DNA from: an uncultured Prevotellaceae bacterium
GTDB lineage: Bacteria; Bacteroidota; Bacteroidia; Bacteroidales; Bacteroidaceae
Reading direction: 5' to 3'
NCBI GenBank assembly: GCA_900314715.1
Contig: OMWI01000005.1
Location: forward strand, 45,031 to 109,030
Length of the DNA: 64,000 bases
Translations under genes and position numbers: made by a program
Notes under the pieces: model-generated
What the model was told of the DNA's origin: nothing
What the model saw: the letters and a program-made list of their open reading frames with translations, nothing else
Databases searched by the model: none
In this document: piece after piece, positions 24,815 to 33,483 of the stretch
How positions within the stretch are numbered: the first letter of the stretch is position 1
Layout of the letters: every line of letters starts with the position of its first letter

Positions 24815-27800
24815 CTATCTCATTATTGAAACTTTCTTACCATCTTTTATATATAGACCCTTATTTGAAGGATTGTCCACTTTCATCCCCTGAAGATTAT
24901 AAATTGGCAAATCATCATTTTCATTCCTTACATTGACAATACTTGTAGGAACTCCACGAACGTCATCATATACTACTCCTTCAAAAGCCTGATTCACAAA
25001 TAAAATATCTGTAATTTCAATCCTTTCATTATCTCGCCCATTAATATTCATATTAAACAAAGATGTATCATTATTAACAAAAGGAATACCATCAAATGAG
25101 AATGCAAGTACTTTATATGTCCTGTTACCAAGATAATTCCACGTCAAACTATGTCCATTAGAACAATCCTCATCCAAAGTGACTTTTTTCAAAGAACAAC
25201 CTTCTGGAAGTTTCACGGTAAACTGACAAGCTATATATTGATTACTATCGTACAAACCAATACCTATGCCATCATAATTTCGTGAAACGTAGATATTGTC
25301 AATAGCCTTTAAATAGTGTTTTTTAGATGTAGTATAAGCAGAAGAGTTACCAAGAACTATATTCACGATACCAACCACATCCGATATGTCTATCATTTCG
25401 TCTGAATTAGTATCCGCATTTTCATAATAGAAATTAGAGTTTTCTTTTCCCAAAACATAATCTACTGTTAATACAACATCGGAAATATTAACTTCATTAT
25501 CATGATTTACGTCACCTAATAAAGAAACCTTCCCTATAGTGAAATAGCCTTTTTTCCATTGGAAATAATCTCCCGACACATCAACCCCAAAATCAAAATC
25601 ATCTGGAGCAAAGATTTTACAAGGATTAGACTCTGTACCTACCCCTTTACAAAAGTCAGAATTTGACAAAGAAGAAATACTTGCAGGAATATAAAGAGTT
25701 TTTATATTTTTACAATTGGTAAAAATATATCTTGATGATGGCGCCTTCGACATATCAAAGGAACTAACATTAAGTTCTGACAATCCAATACAACCAGAGA
25801 ACAAGCTACTCATATCGGTAACCTTAGAAGTTTCAAAATTGCTCACATCTATATGGTTAAGTCCGCTACATCCAGAAAACATATAACTTAAGTCTGTTAA
25901 AACAGATGTATCAAAATTACTCAAATCTAATTCGGTAATCCCACTACAATAAGAGAACATACCACTCATATTTGACACTTTAGATGTGTTGAAATTGCTG
26001 ACGTCAAGATTTGACAAATTACAACAGTCACTAAACATATTACTCATATCAGTCACATTGGATGTATCAAAATTTCTTACATCAAGATCGGCAATGCCAC
26101 TACAATAAGAAAACATACCATTCATATTCGACACTTTAGATGTATTGAAATTGCTGACGTCAAGATTTGACAAATTACAACAGTCACTAAACATATAACC
26201 CATATCTGTTACATTGGAGGTGTCAAAATTACTTAAGTCTATATCAGATAAAATACTACAACCAGAAAATATATAACTCATGTCTGTAACCTTAGAGGTA
26301 TTGAAACTACTCAAATTGATGCTTGAAATGGCATCTCCTCCTTCAAACATCCCACTCATATTCGTTACACAGGAAGTATCAAAACAAATAAAATCTAAAT
26401 CCAAAGATCTCAAGCCTTCTGGAGATATAAAACAATATGCAAACATGTCACTCATATCTGTGACATTTGATGTATTAAAAGCTCCAATTCCACAATATTC
26501 TAATGGCAAATTGTAACACGCATAGAACATCCCACTCATGTTGATTACATTCTCTGTATGAAAATAAGACAGAGGGGCATAGCCAAGATTATAGCAATTA
26601 GAGAACATCCCACTCATATCCGTTACGTTGGAAGTGTCAAATCCAAAATCTATGCTTTCAAGTTCACAACAATTTGCAAACATTCTACTCATATCATTGA
26701 CGTTTGACGTATTTAAGTTTTCTATATTATAAATATTTACCAATCCTGTTAAATCTTCAAACCAATGACTTGTGGAAATAGGACGGGCATTTGCAAACGA
26801 TCTATCAAACACCACATCTGTTATGTTTCCATTACCATACCATCCTTGATGCGTAGACGTTTCCCACCAATTATTACTTTGGATAGTATTATTTATTTCG
26901 TAAACCGTTCCTTCTCGTGAGCCATACAGATTATCATTGTAGAAAGTAAGTGTTGTTTCATCATTTGACAATACGGCATACTCTTTTACACCCAAAGGCT
27001 GTCCCAATGGCATAATGTCAATAATGGCCGATTTAGCACCACTAAAATCATATTTAGAAGGATTTAAAGAACTCATCTCATACCAACCATCCCAATTTCC
27101 ACCCCATCCCCAATTGAAATGGTATTTGTCTGTACTGGCATCATAACCATCGCAAATAAATTCATGTCCCACGAGACCATAATCTGAACCAATGCTATTG
27201 GCTGACAGCATGATAGGTTTACCATCTGATAACTGATTATATACTAAATCTTTCCAAGCAGAAGTAGACATGTTGTCTTGGACAAACAACATATCCGAAT
27301 TATATCCAAAACAATCAATAAGTGCCTGAACTACTTGTGAATCGTTGGCAGCAGAGCCATTGTAATCGTAATCGGTCTTTATTGATTGTCCGCAATATCG
27401 CATCAATTTTGCTACCGCAGCTTTATTAGCTGATGTAACTGAAGGTGTAATTAAATCGTTAGTCATATTAGACCAATCAAAAGAATCTACCTTATCAAGA
27501 GCATCGATTGTCACACCAGAAAAAGTCGTATATGAGGGCAAAGCCTTAGAACCACAAGGAAAAGTCTCACCATCTACTCCTTTAACAGCCCAATAATACA
27601 TAATCTGAGCCATAGCAGTTGCCACACAACCTGTAGCATAGCTCTTTCCATTAAAAACACACTGGTCACAATAGGGACTCAATTGATTCCAACGTGAAGG
27701 AACTAAAGCACTAATTGTGGTCTTAGCTTTCTTTGGAATTAACAAATCTTTATTCTCATTATTCGAAGCTTTGGTTTTCGCCCATGCAATTTCATCTGCA

Positions 27801-28162
27801 TAATTATTTAGCCATGCTTTCATGTTAAGAGGGATGCTATCTGCATTAAAACTACCATTGTCGCTATAACCAAGAACAGGAACCGCAACGTCATCTCCTG
27901 ACACAATTACAAAACCATTTCCATCATTTATATTAAAAGCATACAAAACTGGTTCTTCAGCAATTGTTGAAAGCGAATCTGTCATAGAATAAGCAAGTGA
28001 GAGATTAATATTTCCCTTGATGCGCTTAGCTGTGTTTGAAGACAAAAACTTCTTTGCTTTTAGCATAGCATCATCCACACTGATAGGATTGGCAATCACA
28101 TTACCTGTTAAAAACCAAACAATCATCAATAATAATTGCCTTTTAAATCTTGTCTTTTTCAT
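24815..28162 (-). CDS. C10 cysteine protease with BspA-like repeats, dockerin-like domain and sorting tail
   Basis: 1115 residues: signal peptide (~1-24), a streptopain/interpain-type propeptide, then the C10 catalytic domain with nucleophile Cys179 (YATGCVATAMAQ), His333 (LVGHEFICDGY) and the NWGWGG loop. Residues ~430-840 contain about 13 copies of a 26-residue BspA/DUF285 repeat (FDTSNVTDMSGMF). Residues ~883-940 form a duplicated EF-hand-like dockerin (LLGDVNHDNEVNISDVV and NADTNSDEMIDISDVV). The end carries a type IX-like tail (IYNLQGMKV...KGLYIKDGKK). Likely a surface protease that binds host or plant protein through its repeats. Downstream of the PL1 gene by 49 bp, perhaps co-transcribed. 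Confidence 0.93.
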   Translation of the reverse strand: MKKTRFKRQLLLMIVWFLTGNVIANPISVDDAMLKAKKFLSSNTAKRIKGNINLSLAYSMTDSLSTIAEEPVLYAFNINDGNGFVIVSGDDVAVPVLGYSDNGSFNADSIPLNMKAWLNNYADEIAWAKTKASNNENKDLLIPKKAKTTISALVPSRWNQLSPYCDQCVFNGKSYATGCVATAMAQIMYYWAVKGVDGETFPCGSKALPSYTTFSGVTIDALDKVDSFDWSNMTNDLITPSVTSANKAAVAKLMRYCGQSIKTDYDYNGSAANDSQVVQALIDCFGYNSDMLFVQDNMSTSAWKDLVYNQLSDGKPIMLSANSIGSDYGLVGHEFICDGYDASTDKYHFNWGWGGNWDGWYEMSSLNPSKYDFSGAKSAIIDIMPLGQPLGVKEYAVLSNDETTLTFYNDNLYGSREGTVYEINNTIQSNNWWETSTHQGWYGNGNITDVVFDRSFANARPISTSHWFEDLTGLVNIYNIENLNTSNVNDMSRMFANCCELESIDFGFDTSNVTDMSGMFSNCYNLGYAPLSYFHTENVINMSGMFYACYNLPLEYCGIGAFNTSNVTDMSDMFAYCFISPEGLRSLDLDFICFDTSCVTNMSGMFEGGDAISSINLSSFNTSKVTDMSYIFSGCSILSDIDLSNFDTSNVTDMGYMFSDCCNLSNLDVSNFNTSKVSNMNGMFSYCSGIADLDVRNFDTSNVTDMSNMFSDCCNLSNLDVSNFNTSKVSNMSGMFSYCSGITELDLSNFDTSVLTDLSYMFSGCSGLNHIDVSNFETSKVTDMSSLFSGCIGLSELNVSSFDMSKAPSSRYIFTNCKNIKTLYIPASISSLSNSDFCKGVGTESNPCKIFAPDDFDFGVDVSGDYFQWKKGYFTIGKVSLLGDVNHDNEVNISDVVLTVDYVLGKENSNFYYENADTNSDEMIDISDVVGIVNIVLGNSSAYTTSKKHYLKAIDNIYVSRNYDGIGIGLYDSNQYIACQFTVKLPEGCSLKKVTLDEDCSNGHSLTWNYLGNRTYKVLAFSFDGIPFVNNDTSLFNMNINGRDNERIEITDILFVNQAFEGVVYDDVRGVPTSIVNVRNENDDLPIYNLQGMKVDNPSNKGLYIKDGKKVSIMR
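25935..26246 (-). repeat. Recent 156-bp tandem duplication inside the BspA-like repeats
   Basis: Two adjacent blocks of 156 bp (52 codons, two 26-residue units) are nearly identical; the cores 25997-26040 and 26153-26196 match base for base. The other units differ much more, so this pair is the youngest expansion. Confidence 0.75.
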
Positions 28163-28211
28163 AACGATTTTGTTTTAGTTAATAAATATAGATTATTTGC
28201 CATCAATTCCC

Positions 28212-30749
28212 CTAATTCAATATCAGGCCCACCAAAGCTACTACATCGCTGATGTTGATTTCCGTGTCGCTATTGACATCGGCTGCCTCGTAGACAAAGG
28301 GGTTCGGATTTTGTCCTAAGATGTAGTTGACAAGGCAAACGGCATCGCTGATATTGACAAAGCCATCTCCATTCACGTCGCCCAACAAGAAAGAAGACGT
28401 TTCTGGCAATTGCCCTTCATCAAGCAACACAACGGTTTCACTTCCATTACGCGCGGTAACCGTAGCATCACCCGTCGTATCGAAATAGAAGCCCGTGGCA
28501 GTCATCTTAGAACCATTCGCATTAACTATATATGTGCTACCTGCTCGTACCGGAAATTTGATAACCGACATACTTACATACTTAATCGAAGAGCCATCAT
28601 TATTCAAGTAGATCTGTTCTGGAGTCATCACCTTCTCTTCTATGATATTGTTGGTTCCACTTCCCTTTAATTCATATCCATATTGTGAAGATAGTTCATT
28701 GCCATTACCAACAGCTGAAAAAAGATAACCAATAGGGTTACCATCCTCAAAGACAGTATATGCCTTGTTTGAAGATGCTTTATGAGTCACATAAAGATAA
28801 CCTTTTTCCGTGACGTCGAATGTAAAGAATGAACCTGTGGTTGGTGCATTCAATGAAGTAGATGGTGTTCTATCACTCTCATCTCTTGGATTATCACGGC
28901 CTTGAATACCACCCGACCAAGAATAATCATTTATCGTAATGGGACCATAGGAAATTGGAAAATACGTATCTTCAGCACCTACGCGAGCCGTTACGGAATG
29001 CGTCTTACCAATAATCGTACCACCTGCAAGCGTCGTCCCCGATGATAATTCTAAAGCAGCAAATACAGCATTCTCATACTCATTCGTTTCCTCATCAATG
29101 ATAGAATTAAAAGGACAATAAGGTTTATCGTCATCAAAAACTGGATCAATGAGTTCTTCCATATTGCCAATAAAATCGGGGTAATACTCATCTACACTAT
29201 TCGTTGCGCCTTCATTCCCTACTTTCATGATATCATCAACCAACGAATTGATATATACTTCCAAGTTGGTATACCAGCCCTTACTATCAATCGTGTAAGT
29301 CTTTCCATCACGGGAATCATTGGGGTTCAATCCATTAGCCGTCTCCCATTTATTGGGAATACCATCATAATCCGTGTCAAATCCACTTTCACGTGAACCC
29401 GTACCGAAATTATCCTCCGTATAACCATTCACGTCAGAAACCAAGTCGATGCGTCCAGCCTTGTTCGTTACTGAACCCGTATAAGTAGCCGTTCCATTCC
29501 TTGCTTCCGTTGCATATCTTTCATCAACGTTATCACGAACAAGTGAAGCACCAGCAAAATCCAACACTTTATCAAAAGCCATTGCAGCTGTATGTGTCGT
29601 CACTTCACCCGTAGGAGCAGGCGTATTCATCTTGATGGGTACGCAATCCGTTCCATTTGAATTCTTCGTGTATGTTACCGAATTGCCATAGTAATGATTA
29701 GGATCAGGACTATATTGTTCTCCATTAATGGTATACGTTCCGCTATCGTATGAAATGTTCGACCACCCTGCGTTAGATGCATTTATTTGGTTTCCACTGA
29801 GATAATAGCGACTTGTCATTGTCCAATAAATAGGATAACCCTCCGAATTGTCATTCTTACCAACTGTAACGGTGGTAAGTCTTGTTGTACTTGCAGAAGG
29901 ACCAGATTTGAAATAGTTGTTTACCATGTTGATTTGTCCACCGCCAGGACCTCCATAACAACCATTACCACAATTATACACCACGCAATTGCGGAAGTCT
30001 ACGTTCTCTGCTTGCACGGCATTCTCCCAATGATACTCATTGTACTTGGCATTACCCGTAAAACCTTCCCAATTATAGCGTGCGCCATTAAATCGAGGCG
30101 AACGATTATTGACATGCAATATCAAGTTGTGATGGAAAGAAGCCAACTTACCACCCCAGATACCTCCATAACCGTGCGCGCCTTTTTCATGTCCTGCGTT
30201 GTTCAAACTCTCGCCGACGGTACACCATTGCATCGTGAAATTGTTGTTGTCATAAAACGACGCCACTTCATCAATACTCCATGAGAAAGAGCAGTGGTCG
30301 ATAATCATATCCGTTTTATTGCGTTGCCATATAGCATCAGCGCCATCATTCAAGTCCCTTTCCTGTCCTCGACGGATACGGATAAAGCGAATGATATTAT
30401 TAGAACCTGGGCGTACGGTATAATAACGGATGGTTATACCAGGCGATGGAGCCGTTTGTCCTGCAATCGTCGTATTGTCACCAATGACCAAATCTTTGAT
30501 AAGAGGAATCACTCCACCCACGTCAAACACCACGATTTTCTTTGCCGAACCATTCACCGCCCAGCGTAATGTACCTGTGGTAGAAGTACTGCCATCGTCT
30601 TCGAGCGACGTTACATGTCTCACTTCACCGCCACGTCCTCCCGTGACATATCGTCCATGTCCTTCTGCTCCAGGAAATGCAGGTACATCATCTGCCAATG
30701 AAGGAATAACACACAAAAGCAATAGCCAAATAATAATACTTTTTTTCAT
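28212..30749 (-). CDS. Secreted pectate lyase, PL1 family, with dockerin-like C-terminus
   Basis: 845 residues from the ATG at 30749 (MKKSIIIWLLLL), which gives a clean signal peptide and sits 33 bp after a promoter; an upstream ATG at 30812 lies within that promoter. The mature start VPAFPGAEGHGRYVTGGRGG and the beta-helix with CSFSWSIDE and NRSPRFNG (R216, R219) are typical of PL1 pectate lyases, which cut homogalacturonan by beta-elimination using calcium. Residues ~470-580 resemble thrombospondin-type calcium loops (DTDYDGIPNKWE). The last ~65 residues are dockerin-like (LLGDVNGDGFVNISDAV, ADVNSDTEINISDVV) and, unlike the neighbours, no type IX-like tail follows. Secreted and probably surface-bound. 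Confidence 0.92.
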   Translation of the reverse strand: MKKSIIIWLLLLCVIPSLADDVPAFPGAEGHGRYVTGGRGGEVRHVTSLEDDGSTSTTGTLRWAVNGSAKKIVVFDVGGVIPLIKDLVIGDNTTIAGQTAPSPGITIRYYTVRPGSNNIIRFIRIRRGQERDLNDGADAIWQRNKTDMIIDHCSFSWSIDEVASFYDNNNFTMQWCTVGESLNNAGHEKGAHGYGGIWGGKLASFHHNLILHVNNRSPRFNGARYNWEGFTGNAKYNEYHWENAVQAENVDFRNCVVYNCGNGCYGGPGGGQINMVNNYFKSGPSASTTRLTTVTVGKNDNSEGYPIYWTMTSRYYLSGNQINASNAGWSNISYDSGTYTINGEQYSPDPNHYYGNSVTYTKNSNGTDCVPIKMNTPAPTGEVTTHTAAMAFDKVLDFAGASLVRDNVDERYATEARNGTATYTGSVTNKAGRIDLVSDVNGYTEDNFGTGSRESGFDTDYDGIPNKWETANGLNPNDSRDGKTYTIDSKGWYTNLEVYINSLVDDIMKVGNEGATNSVDEYYPDFIGNMEELIDPVFDDDKPYCPFNSIIDEETNEYENAVFAALELSSGTTLAGGTIIGKTHSVTARVGAEDTYFPISYGPITINDYSWSGGIQGRDNPRDESDRTPSTSLNAPTTGSFFTFDVTEKGYLYVTHKASSNKAYTVFEDGNPIGYLFSAVGNGNELSSQYGYELKGSGTNNIIEEKVMTPEQIYLNNDGSSIKYVSMSVIKFPVRAGSTYIVNANGSKMTATGFYFDTTGDATVTARNGSETVVLLDEGQLPETSSFLLGDVNGDGFVNISDAVCLVNYILGQNPNPFVYEAADVNSDTEINISDVVALVGLILN

Positions 30750-30781
30750 ATAGATAATTCTTAAATGTTTGTTTTGGTTTA

Positions 30782-30812
30782 CAAAAATACAAAAGAGAAG
30801 TGAATTAGCCAA
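30782..30812 (-). promoter_or_regulatory. Promoter of the PL1 pectate lyase gene
   Basis: Minus strand TTG at 30812-30810 and TATTTTTG at 30789-30782, separated by 20 nt. Confidence 0.65.
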
Positions 30813-30866
30813 GGGAATCGTCGTTATTTCTCCTAATTACACCTTATTAATATATAAGATGAAAGT

Positions 30867-30895
30867 CGTGATGATACAATAATCACGCTTTTTTT
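30867..30895 (+). terminator. Terminator-like hairpin just before the TonB-dependent receptor
   Basis: CGTGAT (30867-30872) pairs with ATCACG (30882-30887), followed by CTTTTTTT. It ends 16 bp before the ATG at 30912. It may be an attenuator or the end of an unrecognised upstream transcript; no clear plus-strand promoter was found nearby. Confidence 0.45.
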
Positions 30896-30911
30896 CCGTT
30901 TGTCAGTATAT

Positions 30912-33344
30912 ATGAAGTTGAAATTATCATACCTAATCATATTCTTTCTTGCCTTCACGTTACAGGCAACCGCCCAATCGTTTACCCTTCAAGGTAGGGT
31001 GACCGATGAGAACTTGAATCCCATCGAGTTGGCTTCTGTATCTGTGGTGAAGCAACAAAAATTCACGCTTACCTCACTCAAGGGTGAATTTAGCCTACAA
31101 CTGGAATCAGCGGATAGTGTTGCGGTCACATTCTCCATGATAGGCTATAAGAGCAAGACGCGCGTCTTGCGTAATCCACGAGGTAAGCAGACATTGCAAA
31201 TCATCCTCTTTCAAGACGATTATACCATCAACGAGGTAAGCGTTACGGAGATGAAACGACAAACGGGACAAACGCAGGAACTCAAGAAAGAGGACATCAA
31301 GAATATGCCTTCTACGACGGGCAATGCCGTTGAAGAAATGATACAGATGCAAGCAGGTGTCTCTACCCATAATGAATTGTCGTCGCAATACAACGTCAGA
31401 GGTGGTTCTTTCGACGAGAATAGCGTTTATATCAACAATGTGGAAGTATTCCGTCCTTTCCTCGTTCGTTCAGGACAACAAGAGGGATTGTCAGTCATCA
31501 ATTCCGACATGGTGGAAAAGATTGGGTTCTCCACGGGAGGATTCGAAGCTAAATACGGCGACAAGATGTCTTCTGCCCTTGACATCACATATAAGAATCT
31601 GCAACCAGCAGAAAACAAGAAGAGTATTACTGAAGGCGCAGTTACGGCAAGTCTCTTGGGTGGTAGCGCATATGTCGGCTTAGGAAACAAAAAAGTATCA
31701 TGGCTTAACGGCATTCGATATAAGACCACGAGATATTTATTAGGTTCATTGGAAACGACGGGAGAATACAAACCTAACTTCCTCGATTACCAGACGTACC
31801 TCAACTATAAGCCCAACGAAAGATGGCAAATTGACTTCATTGGAAACATCTCCGAGAACCACTACAATTTCAAACCCAAAGACCGCGAGACCTCTTTCGG
31901 AACAATGGAAGACGTAAAGGCGTTCAAGGTATATTTCGACGGACAGGAAAAAGACCTCTTCCGTACCTTCTTCGGTACGTTAGGAATCACTCGTCATTTC
32001 ACTAAGAACACCAGTTTCTCATTGTTGGGTTCAGCTTTCTACACCAAAGAACAAGAGAAGTTTGACATTCAAGGACAATATTGGCTTACGCAAACAGAAA
32101 CCAGCGAGAACTTGGGCGTAGGTACATTCTTTGAACATGCCCGAAACTATTTGCAAGCCGACGTAAAGAGTATCAAGGCCATCTTGAAACACAAAACACA
32201 GAAACATGCAATTGAATCTAGTTTCACGTTTAAGATGGAACATATCAAGGAGAATAGCGTGGAATACGAAATGCGGGATTCCAGCGGATATACCGTACCA
32301 CATACAGGCAAAGACCTATACATGATCTATTCGCTCAGGGCAACTAACGAACTCAAAGCCAATCGTATAGAGGCATACATCCAAGACACGTATAGGTTTA
32401 GTTTAGGAGGCAACGATGGCGACGAAAACGGTGAAGGTGCTGTTCCTCCTACCCTCTTCACCCTCAATTACGGTGTTCGTTTCAGTCAATGGAATTTCAA
32501 CAAGGAATCCATTGTCAGTCCTCGCGTCTCTTTGGGAATCATCCCCTCGTTCAACCAAAATATGACATTCCGTTTGGCAACGGGATTGTATTATCAAGCT
32601 CCATTCTTCAAAGAGTTGCGCGACACATCTACCGTGAATAATATCACATACGCTTCGCTCAACGAGAAAATCAAAAGCCAGCGTTCCATTCAGTTTATCG
32701 CTGGAATGGACTACCGTTTTAATGCCAACAATCGTCCGTTTAAGTTTACATTAGAAGCATATTACAAGGCATTGTCCAACATTGTTCCTTATAGTGTAAG
32801 CAACGTGAAAGTGGTGTATTACGGAAACAACGAATGCAAGGGACATTCGGCAGGAATCGACATGAAACTATATGGAGAATTCGTGCCTGGTGCCGACTCT
32901 TGGGTGAGTTTTTCCGTGATGGATACAAAAATGACGCTTAACGGGAAAAGCATTCCTATGCCTACCGACCAACGTTATGCTATCAACCTATATTTCACCG
33001 ACTACTTCCCAGGTACTGATAAATGGAAAATGTCGCTTAAGTTAGCATACGCAGACGGTCTTCCTTTCTTCGCACCACACAAAGAACTTGAATCCCATTC
33101 TTTCCGTGCGCCAGCTTACAAGCGTGCCGATATCGGTATGAGTTTCCGTTTGCTCGACAACGAAAAACGAACCAAGAATGTACCATTCAAGAATATTTGG
33201 CTGGGAGTAGATTGCCTTAACCTCTTCGGCATCAGCAACGTCAATAGCTATTATTGGGTAACAGACGTTACAAACCAACAATATGCCGTTCCTAATTACC
33301 TAACGGGCAGACAAATTAATGCAAAAGTATTGTTTGAGTTCTGA
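30912..33344 (+). CDS. TonB-dependent outer membrane receptor with carboxypeptidase-like N-terminal domain
   Basis: 810 residues from the ATG at 30912; the signal peptide ends near ATAQS. Residues ~22-105 are the CarboxypepD_reg-like domain (LQGRVTDENLNPIELASVSV), then a plug domain (GNAVEEMIQMQAGVSTHNELSSQYNVRGGSFDENSVYINNVEV) and a 22-strand-type barrel ending in the aromatic KVLFEF. It lacks the long SusC-type insert and there is no SusD partner, so it is a stand-alone receptor rather than part of a glycan importer pair. The ligand cannot be deduced; metal chelates, vitamins or peptides are possible. Confidence 0.9.
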   Translation: MKLKLSYLIIFFLAFTLQATAQSFTLQGRVTDENLNPIELASVSVVKQQKFTLTSLKGEFSLQLESADSVAVTFSMIGYKSKTRVLRNPRGKQTLQIILFQDDYTINEVSVTEMKRQTGQTQELKKEDIKNMPSTTGNAVEEMIQMQAGVSTHNELSSQYNVRGGSFDENSVYINNVEVFRPFLVRSGQQEGLSVINSDMVEKIGFSTGGFEAKYGDKMSSALDITYKNLQPAENKKSITEGAVTASLLGGSAYVGLGNKKVSWLNGIRYKTTRYLLGSLETTGEYKPNFLDYQTYLNYKPNERWQIDFIGNISENHYNFKPKDRETSFGTMEDVKAFKVYFDGQEKDLFRTFFGTLGITRHFTKNTSFSLLGSAFYTKEQEKFDIQGQYWLTQTETSENLGVGTFFEHARNYLQADVKSIKAILKHKTQKHAIESSFTFKMEHIKENSVEYEMRDSSGYTVPHTGKDLYMIYSLRATNELKANRIEAYIQDTYRFSLGGNDGDENGEGAVPPTLFTLNYGVRFSQWNFNKESIVSPRVSLGIIPSFNQNMTFRLATGLYYQAPFFKELRDTSTVNNITYASLNEKIKSQRSIQFIAGMDYRFNANNRPFKFTLEAYYKALSNIVPYSVSNVKVVYYGNNECKGHSAGIDMKLYGEFVPGADSWVSFSVMDTKMTLNGKSIPMPTDQRYAINLYFTDYFPGTDKWKMSLKLAYADGLPFFAPHKELESHSFRAPAYKRADIGMSFRLLDNEKRTKNVPFKNIWLGVDCLNLFGISNVNSYYWVTDVTNQQYAVPNYLTGRQINAKVLFEF

Positions 33345-33397
33345 TATTTCATGAAAGAAAAAAAGGATATTTCGCATCATTGATTTCAAAAATATAG

Positions 33398-33405
33398 TAC
33401 CTTTG
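33398..33405 (+). promoter_or_regulatory. Probable -7 element for the AAA+ gene
   Basis: TACCTTTG matches TAnnTTTG; the TTG at 33380-33382 is only 15 nt upstream, a little close. It would leave a leader of about 70 nt before 33484. Confidence 0.5.
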
Positions 33406-33483
33406 CACTTAAATAGCCGAAACATAACGAATAAGCCAAAGATAGTTTTTCAATCTTTCTGAACAATCAATTTAATTAATTAT

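Noticed and set aside
24815-28162. Leucine-rich-repeat protein
   Set aside because: The repeats have the FDTSNVTDMSxMF pattern of the BspA-like DUF285 type rather than a classical LRR consensus.
29787-30284. 165-codon plus-strand frame
   Set aside because: Antisense to the PL1 pectate lyase beta-helix; composition reflects the other strand.
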